Positions 33,148 through 41,089 of a stretch of DNA of 64,000 nucleotides are shown here, in pieces; within the stretch, counting starts at the first letter, position 1, and each line of letters begins with the position of its first letter. The stretch lies in contig DASXZH010000016.1 in the NCBI GenBank assembly GCA_036502005.1, positions 15,386-79,385 on the forward strand, given 5' to 3'. The notes beneath the pieces are model-generated. The model did not search any database. It worked only from the letters and a program-made list of their open reading frames with translations, and was not told where the DNA came from. Source of the DNA: DASXZH01 sp036502005. Its GTDB lineage: Bacteria > Armatimonadota > Fimbriimonadia > Fimbriimonadales > Fimbriimonadaceae. Both the position numbers and the translations under genes were made by a program.

Positions 33148-33202
33148 CCGGTGGCGGCGCTTCGCTTACCACCGGCTACCGGGGTTTCATGCCTCCGGCA
33201 TG
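33148..33202. terminator. two small hairpins after GH4
   Basis: CCGGTGG/CCACCGG (33148-33175) and CATGCC/GGCATG (33188-33202) in the 170-bp gap between convergent genes. Neither has a T-run. The text resembles a dispersed non-coding repeat (TGTAGCACCGCCTCC near 33106; compare TGTAGCACGGCCTTT near 24054). Confidence 0.35.
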
Positions 33203-33266
33203 GGGAGACACGTCATAAGTTGGGAAAAAGATGTCGGTGTTGGGTCTATCTTCACCCACCGTGAGT

Positions 33267-33566
33267 TCACACAAAAACGGGAAACGAAATTGCGTTGCCT
33301 AGCGCGACAGGATCGACTGACGTCATTCGTGGGTCTTTGGATCGCACCAATATAGCGCGAACGATTTCGTAAAGGTCGCCGTAAGGCATGGGTCCCTCAA
33401 GCCCGGCAAGTTCCTCCTCAATCTGGCGACGGATTGCCAAGCGAGGGATGTCGGTTTCGTAGTACCACACTGTTTTGCTCTCGAAACGCCAGAAACCGAC
33501 GCGGACCCGATTTGGTCTTAGTCCCGCTTGAAAGGATCGTGCGATTTGGTGAGTTCTGCTAGCCAT
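33267..33566 (-). CDS. hypothetical protein, 99 aa
   Basis: An arginine-rich small protein with two likely parts: RVRVGFWRFESKTVWYYETDIP, a beta-like segment, and IRRQIEEELAGLEGPMPYGDLYEIVRAIL, a helical segment. The start lacks a clear ribosome-binding site. Composition is coding-like and no larger frame competes on the other strand. Function unknown. Confidence 0.45.
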   Translation of the reverse strand: MASRTHQIARSFQAGLRPNRVRVGFWRFESKTVWYYETDIPRLAIRRQIEEELAGLEGPMPYGDLYEIVRAILVRSKDPRMTSVDPVALGNAISFPVFV

Positions 33567-33636
33567 CCAAACGACTAGACGATTACCAGATCATTATTGG
33601 CGCGGGCAGCAGAATCGCCCAAATGAAAACGTTTCG

Positions 33637-33718
33637 ACCGCTTACCGTTTACCGCTTACCGTTTACCGCTTACCGTTTACCGTTTACCGTTTACCCTTCG
33701 CGGTTTACCGTTTACTCT
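33637..33718. repeat. heptamer tandem repeat arm (TTTACCG/CTTACCG units)
   Basis: About eleven consecutive 7-bp units of [TC]TTACCG in one orientation, ending right at the stop of the minus-strand gene. The same units in both orientations make the element at 55289-55450. No inverted partner was found here. Confidence 0.75.
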
Positions 33719-33719
33719 T

Positions 33720-34280
33720 CTAAGCCTCAAAACCATTCGTCCAGCCCTGCAGCGCAAAGCCTTCAAAACTTGCCCGAACCAAGCTCAAGCCATAGCGGTA
33801 CTTCTCAAACGCAGAGCTTAGTTTTCTAAACGTCTCTGCCTCGTCCTCGTAAGGCGAATGCTCGAACGTGCTCACCACGTGGTAGCTAAACTTGCCCTGC
33901 TTGGTGTAGTCGACCATGAAATCCTTCGAGCCCGGCGCTTTAAGCTGCATCAGGTGCTCGGGGAAGAGGCCGCTCCAGAACATAACAAAATCGCCAATAT
34001 GCTTGTGGACTTCGCGCTCACGGTCGAATGAGTCGGCATTGTAGCGAATATCGCCTTCCAGCATCATCTCGGCAACGCTTTCGATCCGGTGCCCGAAGGC
34101 GTCCTTCACCGAGTAGATTCGGTCATCGTGGAGGAACGTGACAAGCATGTCCTCAAGGTAGTTGATGACGTCTTCGTCGTTGCTGAGTCCAAGTCTGTCG
34201 CAGAAGCTCTCGTGAAGAGCTTCGTTGAAAAACTGTCTGATGGGGTGGTTTCCGTCTATCTTTCGTCTCATGATTTCCAC
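33720..34280 (-). CDS. hypothetical protein, 186 aa
   Basis: A soluble, mostly helical protein. Readable segments are FFNEALHESFCDRLGLSNDEDVINYLEDML, RIESVAEMMLEGDIRYNADSFDREREVHKHIGDFVMFWSGLFPEHL and FSYHVVSTFEHSPYEDEAETFRKLSSAFEKYRYGLSLVR. No catalytic or binding motif is evident. The Met at codon 4 is an equally good start. Composition and length look genuine, and it stands between two repeat regions, probably as its own transcription unit. Confidence 0.68.
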   Translation of the reverse strand: MEIMRRKIDGNHPIRQFFNEALHESFCDRLGLSNDEDVINYLEDMLVTFLHDDRIYSVKDAFGHRIESVAEMMLEGDIRYNADSFDREREVHKHIGDFVMFWSGLFPEHLMQLKAPGSKDFMVDYTKQGKFSYHVVSTFEHSPYEDEAETFRKLSSAFEKYRYGLSLVRASFEGFALQGWTNGFEA

Positions 34281-34429
34281 CTTCGAAAATGGAGCCTAAC
34301 TTTAACACTTGGAATCCGATTCTGGATCTCCCCAGGTATTTCTACGAGGTCTCTATTTTTCTTGGCTTATTAATTAATACGACTGACGGTTAGGTTAAAG
34401 GTTTTTGTTTCAGGCTTAGGAATTGTTAA

Positions 34430-34660
34430 GGGATGGAGGATGGGGGGATAGTCGAACGTCGAAGGCCGAAAGTCGAGGGTCGAAAGCCAGAAGGAAACTG
34501 GCTTAGAGCGTTTCTAAAAGATTTCTTCCTGGAACGACATTTCAGATTCGCAGATTAGCCAGCAACTTGTTCTCCGGCATTCGACTTTCGACGTTCGACC
34601 TTCGACTTTCGAATTTCGACTTCAATCGCTTTCGACCTTCGACTTTCAACCTATCCACCC
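34430..34660. repeat. inverted heptamer-repeat element B (TCGAAAG/TCGAAGG units)
   Basis: The left arm (34430-34488) begins with GGGATGGAGGATGGGGG and continues as TCGAAxG units. The right arm (34576-34660) is the complement (CTTTCGA units, ending CCTATCCACCC) and is longer by about three units. The core of 87 bp has no gene. It sits between divergent genes and abuts the start of the acetyltransferase. Confidence 0.75.
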
Positions 34661-34687
34661 AACTCAGAGAGATGCCAAGATATTTCC

Positions 34688-35209
34688 ATGCCCATCCGCT
34701 TAGCAACCGTAGCCGATGCGCAAGAAATAGCCATCGTCCACGTGAAAGCCTGGCAGAAATCTTACGCGGGGATCGTGCCCGATCACGTTTTGGATAACCT
34801 CTCGATTGAGAGCAGAACCAAGCGATGGGAAGAGATATTAGTCAACCCAGAAACTAAATCCACCACCTGGGTTTTAGAAGCGGATGGGCACATACTTGGC
34901 TGGTGCAGCATCGGCCCGAACCGAGATGAAGGCTCTTCTGAGTTGAGTGGGGAGGTATGGGCCATGTATGTTCATCCAGATGCTCAGCGGAAAGGAGTTG
35001 GCACGGCCCTGATGCAGCAGGCCATTTCGGCACTTCGAAATGCGGGCTATGAGGATGCGATTCTCTGGGTCTTGACTAACAACACGCAGGGTCGCTTTTT
35101 TTATGAAGCGACTGGTTGGAAGGAAACGCTCGCCACAAAAGAAATAGAAATGGGCGGGACGGCGTTGCTCGAAACCCGCTACGAAATCTACCTGGGCCTC
35201 ATCCATTAG
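34688..35209 (+). CDS. GNAT-family N-acetyltransferase
   Basis: 173 residues with the full GNAT fold: N-terminal MPIRLATVADAQEIAIVHVKAWQKSYAG, the central beta4 strand VWAMYVHPDAQRKGVGTALMQQA holding the acetyl-CoA loop (QRKGVG), and the C-terminal FYEATGWKE strand. The 'VhvkaWqksYaGivPd' start is typical of the subgroup acting on small molecules or toxins. Substrate unknown. Confidence 0.88.
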   Translation: MPIRLATVADAQEIAIVHVKAWQKSYAGIVPDHVLDNLSIESRTKRWEEILVNPETKSTTWVLEADGHILGWCSIGPNRDEGSSELSGEVWAMYVHPDAQRKGVGTALMQQAISALRNAGYEDAILWVLTNNTQGRFFYEATGWKETLATKEIEMGGTALLETRYEIYLGLIH

Positions 35210-35292
35210 GCCAGTTGGCGTACTGTAAAGTATTTGCCGCCACAGCAAAGGAAGCGATCAACGGAAGCTCAAGCAAGGTAAAACCACTGAAT

Positions 35293-35946
35293 ATGAACTT
35301 TCTTTTAGCCCTCGTTTTAGCTGTCGTTTCTTTGCCCCAACGGGATTCCCAGGAGATGAACACCTACGGCAAAACGCCCGACCAAATCGCGGCCATGGGC
35401 GAGGATGCCTGGAACACATACTATCTGAACAAAGCGGGAGATTCCACCCCAACCGAAGAAAACTCCTATAACCTCTATGCAACCTTGATGGCGGTTATTA
35501 ACGACGGCCTCGCCAAAGAAAAAGGCAAGAAAACCGAACTGGCAAAAATCCGAAAAGTTCTTCCCGCTTTTGGGGTCGATTGCACTGAGATCGGCAGCGA
35601 CATCACCCAGGGGGGAACGATGTGGAACGTTTGCGCCAATCAACTCATGGCTGATTCGGAAGCCGTTGGCTACAAATATCTAAAAGGAAAGCCGAGCGGG
35701 AAACACTACCTCGTTTCGGATGTTGAAAAGCAATTCGCCGTGCTGGATAAAACGATCGAATCGAACCACACAAACGCCGACACCAAGGCAAACTTTAACT
35801 ACAAAGACGCCAAAGAAAGTTTAACAAAAGCACGTCAGGACTTTAAGAAAGTGGTCGCGGTGGCGTCCCACATGTACCGCAACGATTCCGATTTACTGCT
35901 CGGCTACTGCGCTAACTGGGCAAAAGTTGCTCAAGGGTCCAACTAA
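35293..35946 (+). CDS. secreted 217-aa protein, paralogue of 49473-50126, new family
   Basis: I start at ATG 35293, which gives a signal peptide and exactly 217 residues. An upstream extension (from 35116) would overlap the acetyltransferase gene. The mature part has a conserved frame shared with the protein at 49473-50126: TYGKTPDQIAAMGEDAWNTYY, the Asp/Gly-rich GSDITQGGTMWNVC, HYLVSDVEKQFAVLDKTIESNH and NYKDAKESLTKARQDFKKVVAVASH. It is helical and probably periplasmic. Both copies share GGTAAAAC upstream. Its stop overlaps the convergent gene by 4 bp. I know no family for it. Confidence 0.75.
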   Translation: MNFLLALVLAVVSLPQRDSQEMNTYGKTPDQIAAMGEDAWNTYYLNKAGDSTPTEENSYNLYATLMAVINDGLAKEKGKKTELAKIRKVLPAFGVDCTEIGSDITQGGTMWNVCANQLMADSEAVGYKYLKGKPSGKHYLVSDVEKQFAVLDKTIESNHTNADTKANFNYKDAKESLTKARQDFKKVVAVASHMYRNDSDLLLGYCANWAKVAQGSN

Positions 35947-37043
35947 CCCCGCGAGCCGGCAGGTTCGGTAACAGAACCATGCTCGATCACGGCAACTCCA
36001 TCGGAGTGCCGTCCCATCTGCATCCACTTGTCAGCCGAGCCGGTGTAAAACGTGACGACTAAACTCCGAGTTTCCACGTGGTGCTTGATAGAAGCCAAGA
36101 TATGAAACTGCTTCATCAGCTTTTCGGCCATTAGCCTCACATTGTAGATATAAGAATCATCCACAACCTTGCCGCCCGCGCCCTTTTTGTAATCCATCAC
36201 AAGGCTGTGGCCAGTTACGCCCCAGGCCGCCAATGGTTTCTTGCTAATGTTGAAATCCTTCTTGTACCGTTGGGCCAATTTCTTGCAGGCGCGGTAAGTC
36301 ACCTTTGTGAAGAAAATCGGGTCGAGGCCCTTATTGCGCCGAGGAACAAAGAGGCGAAGCTCCTTCGAGTTGTTGTAAACGGCGGATACATACCGCTTGT
36401 CCTTGGTAAAGAACATAGTGCTGATCAAGCCATCGGGCACCGTTTCGCACTTGATTTCGAAAGATCGCGCCACGACATCGGCCAGCAGTGGAACCCACTT
36501 GTCGTAAGCCTTATTGATGCCGGCGTGGTCATCGCGGCCCGTGCCGGGATATTTCAGCATGACGGCATAGCCGTTCACGGAATAGTCCACGGTCACCATG
36601 GTTACGGGAACCGGTTCGCGCACCATAAAGCCTTGCTCCACCAGCCTTTGGCCGGCCACTCGCGTGGCAAGATACGGTTTGCCTTTCAGCTTTTCGCGCC
36701 AAGTTAGCTTTTTAGGTTGCTCAGCCGTTTCAGATTCTTCCGCCGGCCTCTTGAAAGTGATGACGACTTCTTTCGCGGACCAATCAAGCTCAACAAGAAG
36801 ATTTCGCCAGTAGGTTAGAGTCTTGGCGTAGTTTTCGAGAGCTTCTTTTTGCTCGCCGGTGAAGCCGTTCCGCGGAGCGGGAAGAGTCGCTGAATGCCCG
36901 GAAATGCCCCTCTCATCGAGGATTTCCCGCACTTCAACGTTTTTAGGCGGGAGGTAGCCCGTCATCTTGGCGGCGTCGTCTAAAAAGTTTAAGAGGTAGC
37001 CAAGGGCGGCGGATGCCGGGGCTGTGGTTCCGGTTTTACTCAT
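35943..37043 (-). CDS. hypothetical protein, 366 aa
   Basis: A soluble protein rich in Lys and aromatic residues (KVTYRACKKLAQRYKKDFNI, YIYNVRLMAEKLMKQFHILASIKHH). Two beta-rich parts (about 145-240 and 300-350: SLVVTFYTGSADKWMQMG) surround a helical middle. No known catalytic motif. The end overlaps the 3' end of the convergent secreted-protein gene (stops share CTAA). Intact and coding-like, function unknown. Confidence 0.65.
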   Translation of the reverse strand: MSKTGTTAPASAALGYLLNFLDDAAKMTGYLPPKNVEVREILDERGISGHSATLPAPRNGFTGEQKEALENYAKTLTYWRNLLVELDWSAKEVVITFKRPAEESETAEQPKKLTWREKLKGKPYLATRVAGQRLVEQGFMVREPVPVTMVTVDYSVNGYAVMLKYPGTGRDDHAGINKAYDKWVPLLADVVARSFEIKCETVPDGLISTMFFTKDKRYVSAVYNNSKELRLFVPRRNKGLDPIFFTKVTYRACKKLAQRYKKDFNISKKPLAAWGVTGHSLVMDYKKGAGGKVVDDSYIYNVRLMAEKLMKQFHILASIKHHVETRSLVVTFYTGSADKWMQMGRHSDGVAVIEHGSVTEPAGSRG

Positions 37044-37140
37044 AGCTCGCGTCCATCCTCACGCATATCACTAGCATACGACATTTAGTTGAAGAAGGAA
37101 AATCCTACTACGGGTAGTAAGTCCCATTCAGAATAGAGAC

Positions 37141-37941
37141 GTGGTTGAATCGTTCGTTGAGTCGTGGCGTCAGCGTTTTGGCGAGAATCCTTCAGAGGAT
37201 GTTAACGAGTTGGCACCCCTGCTGCGCCATCGCTGCGTCCGCTCCTACTCTGCAAAACCGGTGCCCGAGGAGTTGGTGGCTGCTGTCATTGGAGCAGCGC
37301 AATCTGCCGCGACAAGCAGCAACCTTCAGCTTTGGTCGGTAATCAGCGTTCAGGATAAAGCCAGACGGGAAGAAATTGCCGCGGTCGCCGACGACCAATA
37401 CCAGATCCGCAATGCGCCTTGGTTCTTTGCGTTTGTGGCGGATCATCATCGCCTTCTTCAAGCAGCGGCGAGCTGCGGGGAGAAAGCGGAAGGGCTGGAT
37501 TACGCCGAGTTCTTTATCATGTCTGTGATCGATGCGGCCCTAGCGGCGGAACGATTTGTGTGCGCCGCAGAGACTTTGGGTTTGGGCATCTGTTATATCG
37601 GGGCGATGCGAAACGACCCTTCCGAAATCAAGCGTATTCTTGACCTGCCGGATCACACGTTTTGCTGTTTTGGCATGTGCCTCGGCTGGCCAGAAGAGCC
37701 GATTAAGGAACACATAAAACCAAGGCTGGGACAGGAAGCGGTTTGGTTTAGGGAAACCTACGGCTTGAATATTCCGATTGAGGAGTACGACGCAAGAATG
37801 AAAGCGTTTTATGAGTCAGAGAAGATGCGCGGAGATGTGACTTGGTCGATGCGCTCCGGCCGAAGAGTAGATAACCACCATTTAACCGGGCGCGAGGTTT
37901 TGAAACCGTGGCTGGATTCGCAGGGTTTTAACAAGAGATAG
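37141..37941 (+). CDS. nitroreductase family protein (NfsA-like)
   Basis: 266 residues. RHRCVRSYSAKPVPEELVAAVIGAAQSAATSSNLQLWSV is the FMN-binding N-terminus of the nitroreductase family. AALAAERFVCAAETLGLGICYIGAMRNDPSEIKRILDLP and CLGWPEEPIKEHIKPRLGQEAVWF continue it. The length and C-terminal Arg/Trp region (VTWSMRSGR) fit NfsA/Frp-type FMN NAD(P)H oxidoreductases. It acts in the cytoplasm on nitro compounds, quinones or flavins. The start is GTG without a strong ribosome-binding site. Confidence 0.88.
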   Translation: MVESFVESWRQRFGENPSEDVNELAPLLRHRCVRSYSAKPVPEELVAAVIGAAQSAATSSNLQLWSVISVQDKARREEIAAVADDQYQIRNAPWFFAFVADHHRLLQAAASCGEKAEGLDYAEFFIMSVIDAALAAERFVCAAETLGLGICYIGAMRNDPSEIKRILDLPDHTFCCFGMCLGWPEEPIKEHIKPRLGQEAVWFRETYGLNIPIEEYDARMKAFYESEKMRGDVTWSMRSGRRVDNHHLTGREVLKPWLDSQGFNKR

Positions 37942-37964
37942 ATGAGCGGAGATTCAAAATATCC

Positions 37965-38092
37965 TTCCGGTGCCCCCTATATGCGAGGGCGCAAAGTCGC
38001 CTATTTCAGCCCAGATAACTGTTATAGTAACCCAAGACTACGTGCCGAGCGGAACTGGAGGGGGTGGCAAGCGGGCCTGTCGCGACTAGCGA
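37965..38092. repeat. dispersed intergenic repeat (inverted copy near 5.9 kb)
   Basis: Shares ordered blocks with the reverse complement of 5846-5990 (identical blocks of 22 and 16 bp). Its right part also resembles 63826-63899: GTCGCGACTAGCGACTC versus GTCCCGACTGGCGACTC, then TAGGTCTAA after 54 and 56 bp. It lies in the gap before cdaA. Confidence 0.65.
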
Positions 38093-38274
38093 CTCCACAA
38101 GAACTCAACCATTTTTGAAATCGGTGCAGTTCGAACCAAAATTAGGTCTAAAGTAAAGTTCCTGCTCTTAACGCCTCTGGCAGGCGCTAAAATGTACGCA
38201 AGCTGAACTGGTATGACTTTTACCGTCCTTGGCAGAATTTCTTCAAGGAAGACCCGGCGCATGTAGCCATTCAG

Positions 38275-39066
38275 GTGATCGACATTCTGTTGGTCGCCTT
38301 CCTAATCTATCGCGTCCTCTTACTGGTTCGGGGAACCCGTTTTTGGCGAACGGCCATCGGGGTCATGGCCAGCTATTTGATCTTGTTGATCTTCAGCCGG
38401 GAACTCAATCTAGACACCCTTAACTGGCTGCTTGAAAAATCTCTATTCCTGGCGCCGGTGGCGCTAGTTATTCTGTTCCTGCCCGAGTTACGCCAAGCGC
38501 TTGAGGGTGTGGGGCGTTTAGGCGAATGGACGGAGAAGCTGGTTATCTCGGATAAGACCAGCATCGAAGCTAGAACGATTGAAGAAGTGGTAGCCGCCTG
38601 CGCAGAGATGAGCGCGTCGCGGGTTGGCGCGTTAATCGTGTTGGAAAAAGGCTCGCCGCTTTCCGATATCGCAGGCAATGGCGTGCAAATAGACGCCAAG
38701 CTGAGCGCGGCTCTTCTTTGCTCCATTTTTTACGAAGGCAACCCATTGCACGATGGCGCCGCTATTATTCGTGGCACCACAATCGTTGCGGCGGCTTGTA
38801 GGCTGCCGTTAAGCGAAAGCTCGCGACTGGACGCCACTGTTCACATGAGACACCGGGCTGCTGTGGGCCTGGCTGAACAGCGCGACGCCATAGTGGTTGT
38901 CGTGAGTGAGGAGCGGGGGACGATCAGCATCGCCAGCGAAGGGAAACTTCTGCGATTGACGGGGCCGTCAGATCTTAGGGACGTGCTGAAGCAGCAAGTG
39001 CATGAAACGCCGGTCGCGAAGAACGGCCAAATGAAACGCATCTTCTCGAGAACAAAGGTGAAATGA
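38275..39066 (+). CDS. cdaA: diadenylate cyclase CdaA (c-di-AMP synthase)
   Basis: Membrane-bound cyclase making c-di-AMP from two ATP. Three N-terminal membrane segments (about 2-19, 24-41, 55-70) precede the DAC domain with DGA (160-162) in GNPLHDGAAII and RHR (192-194) in HMRHRAAVGLAE, the two catalytic motifs. The GTG at 38275 is the first usual start, but the frame is open back to 38191 with a family-like lead (LNWYDFYRPWQNFFKED). That part lacks ATG, GTG or TTG; a CTG at 38203 could serve, or one base is missing after the ATG at 38192. The 4-bp overlap with cdaR shows an operon. Confidence 0.93.
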   Translation: MIDILLVAFLIYRVLLLVRGTRFWRTAIGVMASYLILLIFSRELNLDTLNWLLEKSLFLAPVALVILFLPELRQALEGVGRLGEWTEKLVISDKTSIEARTIEEVVAACAEMSASRVGALIVLEKGSPLSDIAGNGVQIDAKLSAALLCSIFYEGNPLHDGAAIIRGTTIVAAACRLPLSESSRLDATVHMRHRAAVGLAEQRDAIVVVVSEERGTISIASEGKLLRLTGPSDLRDVLKQQVHETPVAKNGQMKRIFSRTKVK

Positions 39067-40118
39067 ACTTCCTTAGAAAGAACCTTGGTTTGAAGCTTAT
39101 GGCGTTAATCATCTCGCTGGTGGTTTGGACTTACGTCGAATCGCAAGTGTTGATCCAAGATCACGTTCAAGTTCCTTTTGATGTTGATCCCACCGGTTTG
39201 CCCCTGGATTTGACAGCCACCGTTGTCGGCCGCACAACAGTGCAAGCGAAAGGGCCTCCTGACATCATTAAAGATATTGGGAAAAACATGGCCCCCGATC
39301 TTAGTGCCGGTAAGTTGTTGCTTATTGTTGATTTGAGCCGGGCTGTTCCGGGATTGAACACCTATAGCGCGGTATTTGACCATAGGCGACTGCCTTATGA
39401 AGGCGTTACCTGGGATTCTCCACAGGTGATCGTGAAGGTCGAGGAAAAGCAACATAAGGGCCCCCTTCCAATTGAGGTCGATGCGCTTACCGTGCCCGGC
39501 ACGTTAGCCCTGGATCGTCAAGCCACGACGATCACACCTTCTAAAGCAAGAATTAGTGGCCGTGCAGTCGACGTCAATAAGGTCACTCACCTTGTCGCGC
39601 AGCTTCAGATCCAATCGAACATCGACCCAAATAGAGTGTTTCATAACGTGGTAGTACAGGCAAGAGACGCTGCCGGACAGGACGTCGACCATGTTGAGAT
39701 CGACCCTTCTACAGTTGATGTGCACCCTGTCCTAATAGAGGCAAGTGGCAAGAGAGACGTGCTGATCTCTGTACCAACACATGGGGAATTGCCCCCTGGT
39801 CTAGAGTTGAGTTCCTATAGTTACAAGCCTAGTCACACGCTTGTTTCGGGGCAGTCTGAAGACCTTGTTTCGATCGAAAAGCTTGACACTACGCCAATAA
39901 ACCTGGGCGACATTATGAAGGAAGGGTCCCATTCGTTTAAGGTCCGAATCGTTCAGCCGAAGGCCGACAACCCCATTTCATTGGCGGATAAATTCGTGAA
40001 AGTAACTGCGGTCGTTAAATCCTATGCAACCAAGACACCGCCTACTCCCGCGCCCACAAACCCAAGCGTTCCAAAGACCACAACTCAGGTGATTCCCCCA
40101 TCAGTATTGGCGCATTAG
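39063..40118 (+). CDS. cdaR: CdaR-type regulator of CdaA (YbbR-domain protein)
   Basis: 351 residues. A single N-terminal membrane anchor (LGLKLMALIISLVVWTYVESQ) is followed by three to four YbbR repeats facing outward (LPLDLTATVVGRTTVQAKGP, PLPIEVDALTVPGTLAL..TITPSKARISGRA, PSHTLVSGQSEDLVSIEKLDTTPINL). A Pro/Thr-rich tail closes it. CdaR proteins bind CdaA and tune c-di-AMP output. The gene overlaps cdaA (ATGA). Confidence 0.9.
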   Translation: MNFLRKNLGLKLMALIISLVVWTYVESQVLIQDHVQVPFDVDPTGLPLDLTATVVGRTTVQAKGPPDIIKDIGKNMAPDLSAGKLLLIVDLSRAVPGLNTYSAVFDHRRLPYEGVTWDSPQVIVKVEEKQHKGPLPIEVDALTVPGTLALDRQATTITPSKARISGRAVDVNKVTHLVAQLQIQSNIDPNRVFHNVVVQARDAAGQDVDHVEIDPSTVDVHPVLIEASGKRDVLISVPTHGELPPGLELSSYSYKPSHTLVSGQSEDLVSIEKLDTTPINLGDIMKEGSHSFKVRIVQPKADNPISLADKFVKVTAVVKSYATKTPPTPAPTNPSVPKTTTQVIPPSVLAH

Positions 40119-40210
40119 CTGACATAAGACCCATCACAAACGACGAAGCGCCGGCGTTCCTTCAGCTCCTGTGCGAGGCATTCGATCTAGACTTTGAACG
40201 CGCCAAGGGC

Positions 40211-40888
40211 GTGTTCTTCCGCGAGCCGATGTTCGATTTGGACCGGAAATGGGCTTATTTTAGAAAAGGACGTATTGAATCCATTTTAACAACCGTTCCT
40301 CTCACTTTCGGCTGGGGTAAGGCAATTGGCATTGCCGGCGTTGCCACTAGACTGTCCTCACGTGGGCAGGGGTTTGCAGCAGAGCTTTTACGCGAAGTGC
40401 TTCGCAGTTCCGACAAAGATGCCGAAGGGCCGGCCCTGTTATTTGCCAAACAGACCGAAGTCTACGAACGGGTCGGATTCCGCGTGGTCGACCGCGTGAT
40501 CCGCGCCCCTATCGATCGCGCCGAAGAAAAGCAGATGGAGCATATCCTCAGTTTTGAGCAGGTTGAGAGTATTTACAATCACTGGGCGAGCGAAGATCCT
40601 TACCGCCTTCGCCGCGATGAACGACGCTGGGATTATTGGAAATGGAACTTGCGTGTTTGCTGCCCATTTACAAACGGTTACGTCTGCATTGAAGGGACCG
40701 TGATTAGAGAGTGCATTCTGGATAGCTGGGTGCCCGTCTGGCCCGTTCACGGGGCTAGCGAGTGGTTTGGACTGGAGTCGATGGCGAATCGGCTCCATAT
40801 TCCTATCCGAGACTCTCAGTTTGAACTCCATTTGATGTCCTACGGTTTTGATGAGGTTCCGCAAATGTTCTTGACGGATCAGTTTTAG
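40211..40888 (+). CDS. GNAT acetyltransferase, start uncertain
   Basis: 225 residues from a GTG. The central VATRLSSRGQGFAAELLREVL holds the acetyl-CoA loop and FAKQTEVYERVGFRVVD the late GNAT strand, followed by a C-terminal domain ending in HLMSYGFDEVPQMFL. The typical GNAT beginning (IRPITNDEAPAFLQLLCEAFDLDFERA) is encoded in the same frame upstream, from about 40118, but no ATG, GTG or TTG precedes it after 40100. So the GTG at 40211 may not be the real start; an unusual initiation codon overlapping the end of cdaR, or a sequencing error, is possible. Confidence 0.72.
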   Translation: MFFREPMFDLDRKWAYFRKGRIESILTTVPLTFGWGKAIGIAGVATRLSSRGQGFAAELLREVLRSSDKDAEGPALLFAKQTEVYERVGFRVVDRVIRAPIDRAEEKQMEHILSFEQVESIYNHWASEDPYRLRRDERRWDYWKWNLRVCCPFTNGYVCIEGTVIRECILDSWVPVWPVHGASEWFGLESMANRLHIPIRDSQFELHLMSYGFDEVPQMFLTDQF

Positions 40889-40894
40889 GGAGGC

Positions 40895-41019
40895 CTTGGG
40901 CATTCGGCATTCGGCATTCGGCTTTCGGAGTACAAACCCTAAGCGGCGTAATCGGCGTCACCACAATGACGGCTCCCGCCTTTAACCCCTAAGGCCGAAC
41001 GCCGAGGGCCAAAGGCCAA
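40895..41019. repeat. inverted heptamer-repeat element C (CATTCGG units)
   Basis: The left arm (40895-40930) has four or five CATTCGG/CTTTCGG units. The right arm (40990-41019) has the complement as degenerate units (CCGAACG, CCGAGGG, CCAAAGG). The core of about 60 bp has no gene. It precedes metK. Confidence 0.65.
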
Positions 41020-41089
41020 AAATTTGAGCGGTCTCCGACTTCTTGCTCACCCTCTTAGCCTCCAATCGGGTACCCTCCGCCTTTGGAAA

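Noticed and set aside
33637..33718. Regular short repeats that look CRISPR-like at first sight
   Set aside because: The period is 7 bp with no spacers, and no cas gene is present. They are tandem heptamers.
34567..34797. 76-codon frame across the right arm of heptamer element B
   Set aside because: Its first half is translated repeat (repeated STFDLRLS-like text). It overlaps the true acetyltransferase start.
38275..39066. Alternative reading of the DAC-domain protein as DisA
   Set aside because: It has three N-terminal membrane helices and is followed by a YbbR protein. DisA has a C-terminal DNA-binding part, which is absent.
41020..41089. Possible SAM riboswitch before metK
   Set aside because: Only about 70 bp remain after the heptamer element, and no SAM-I, II or III core elements could be recognised.
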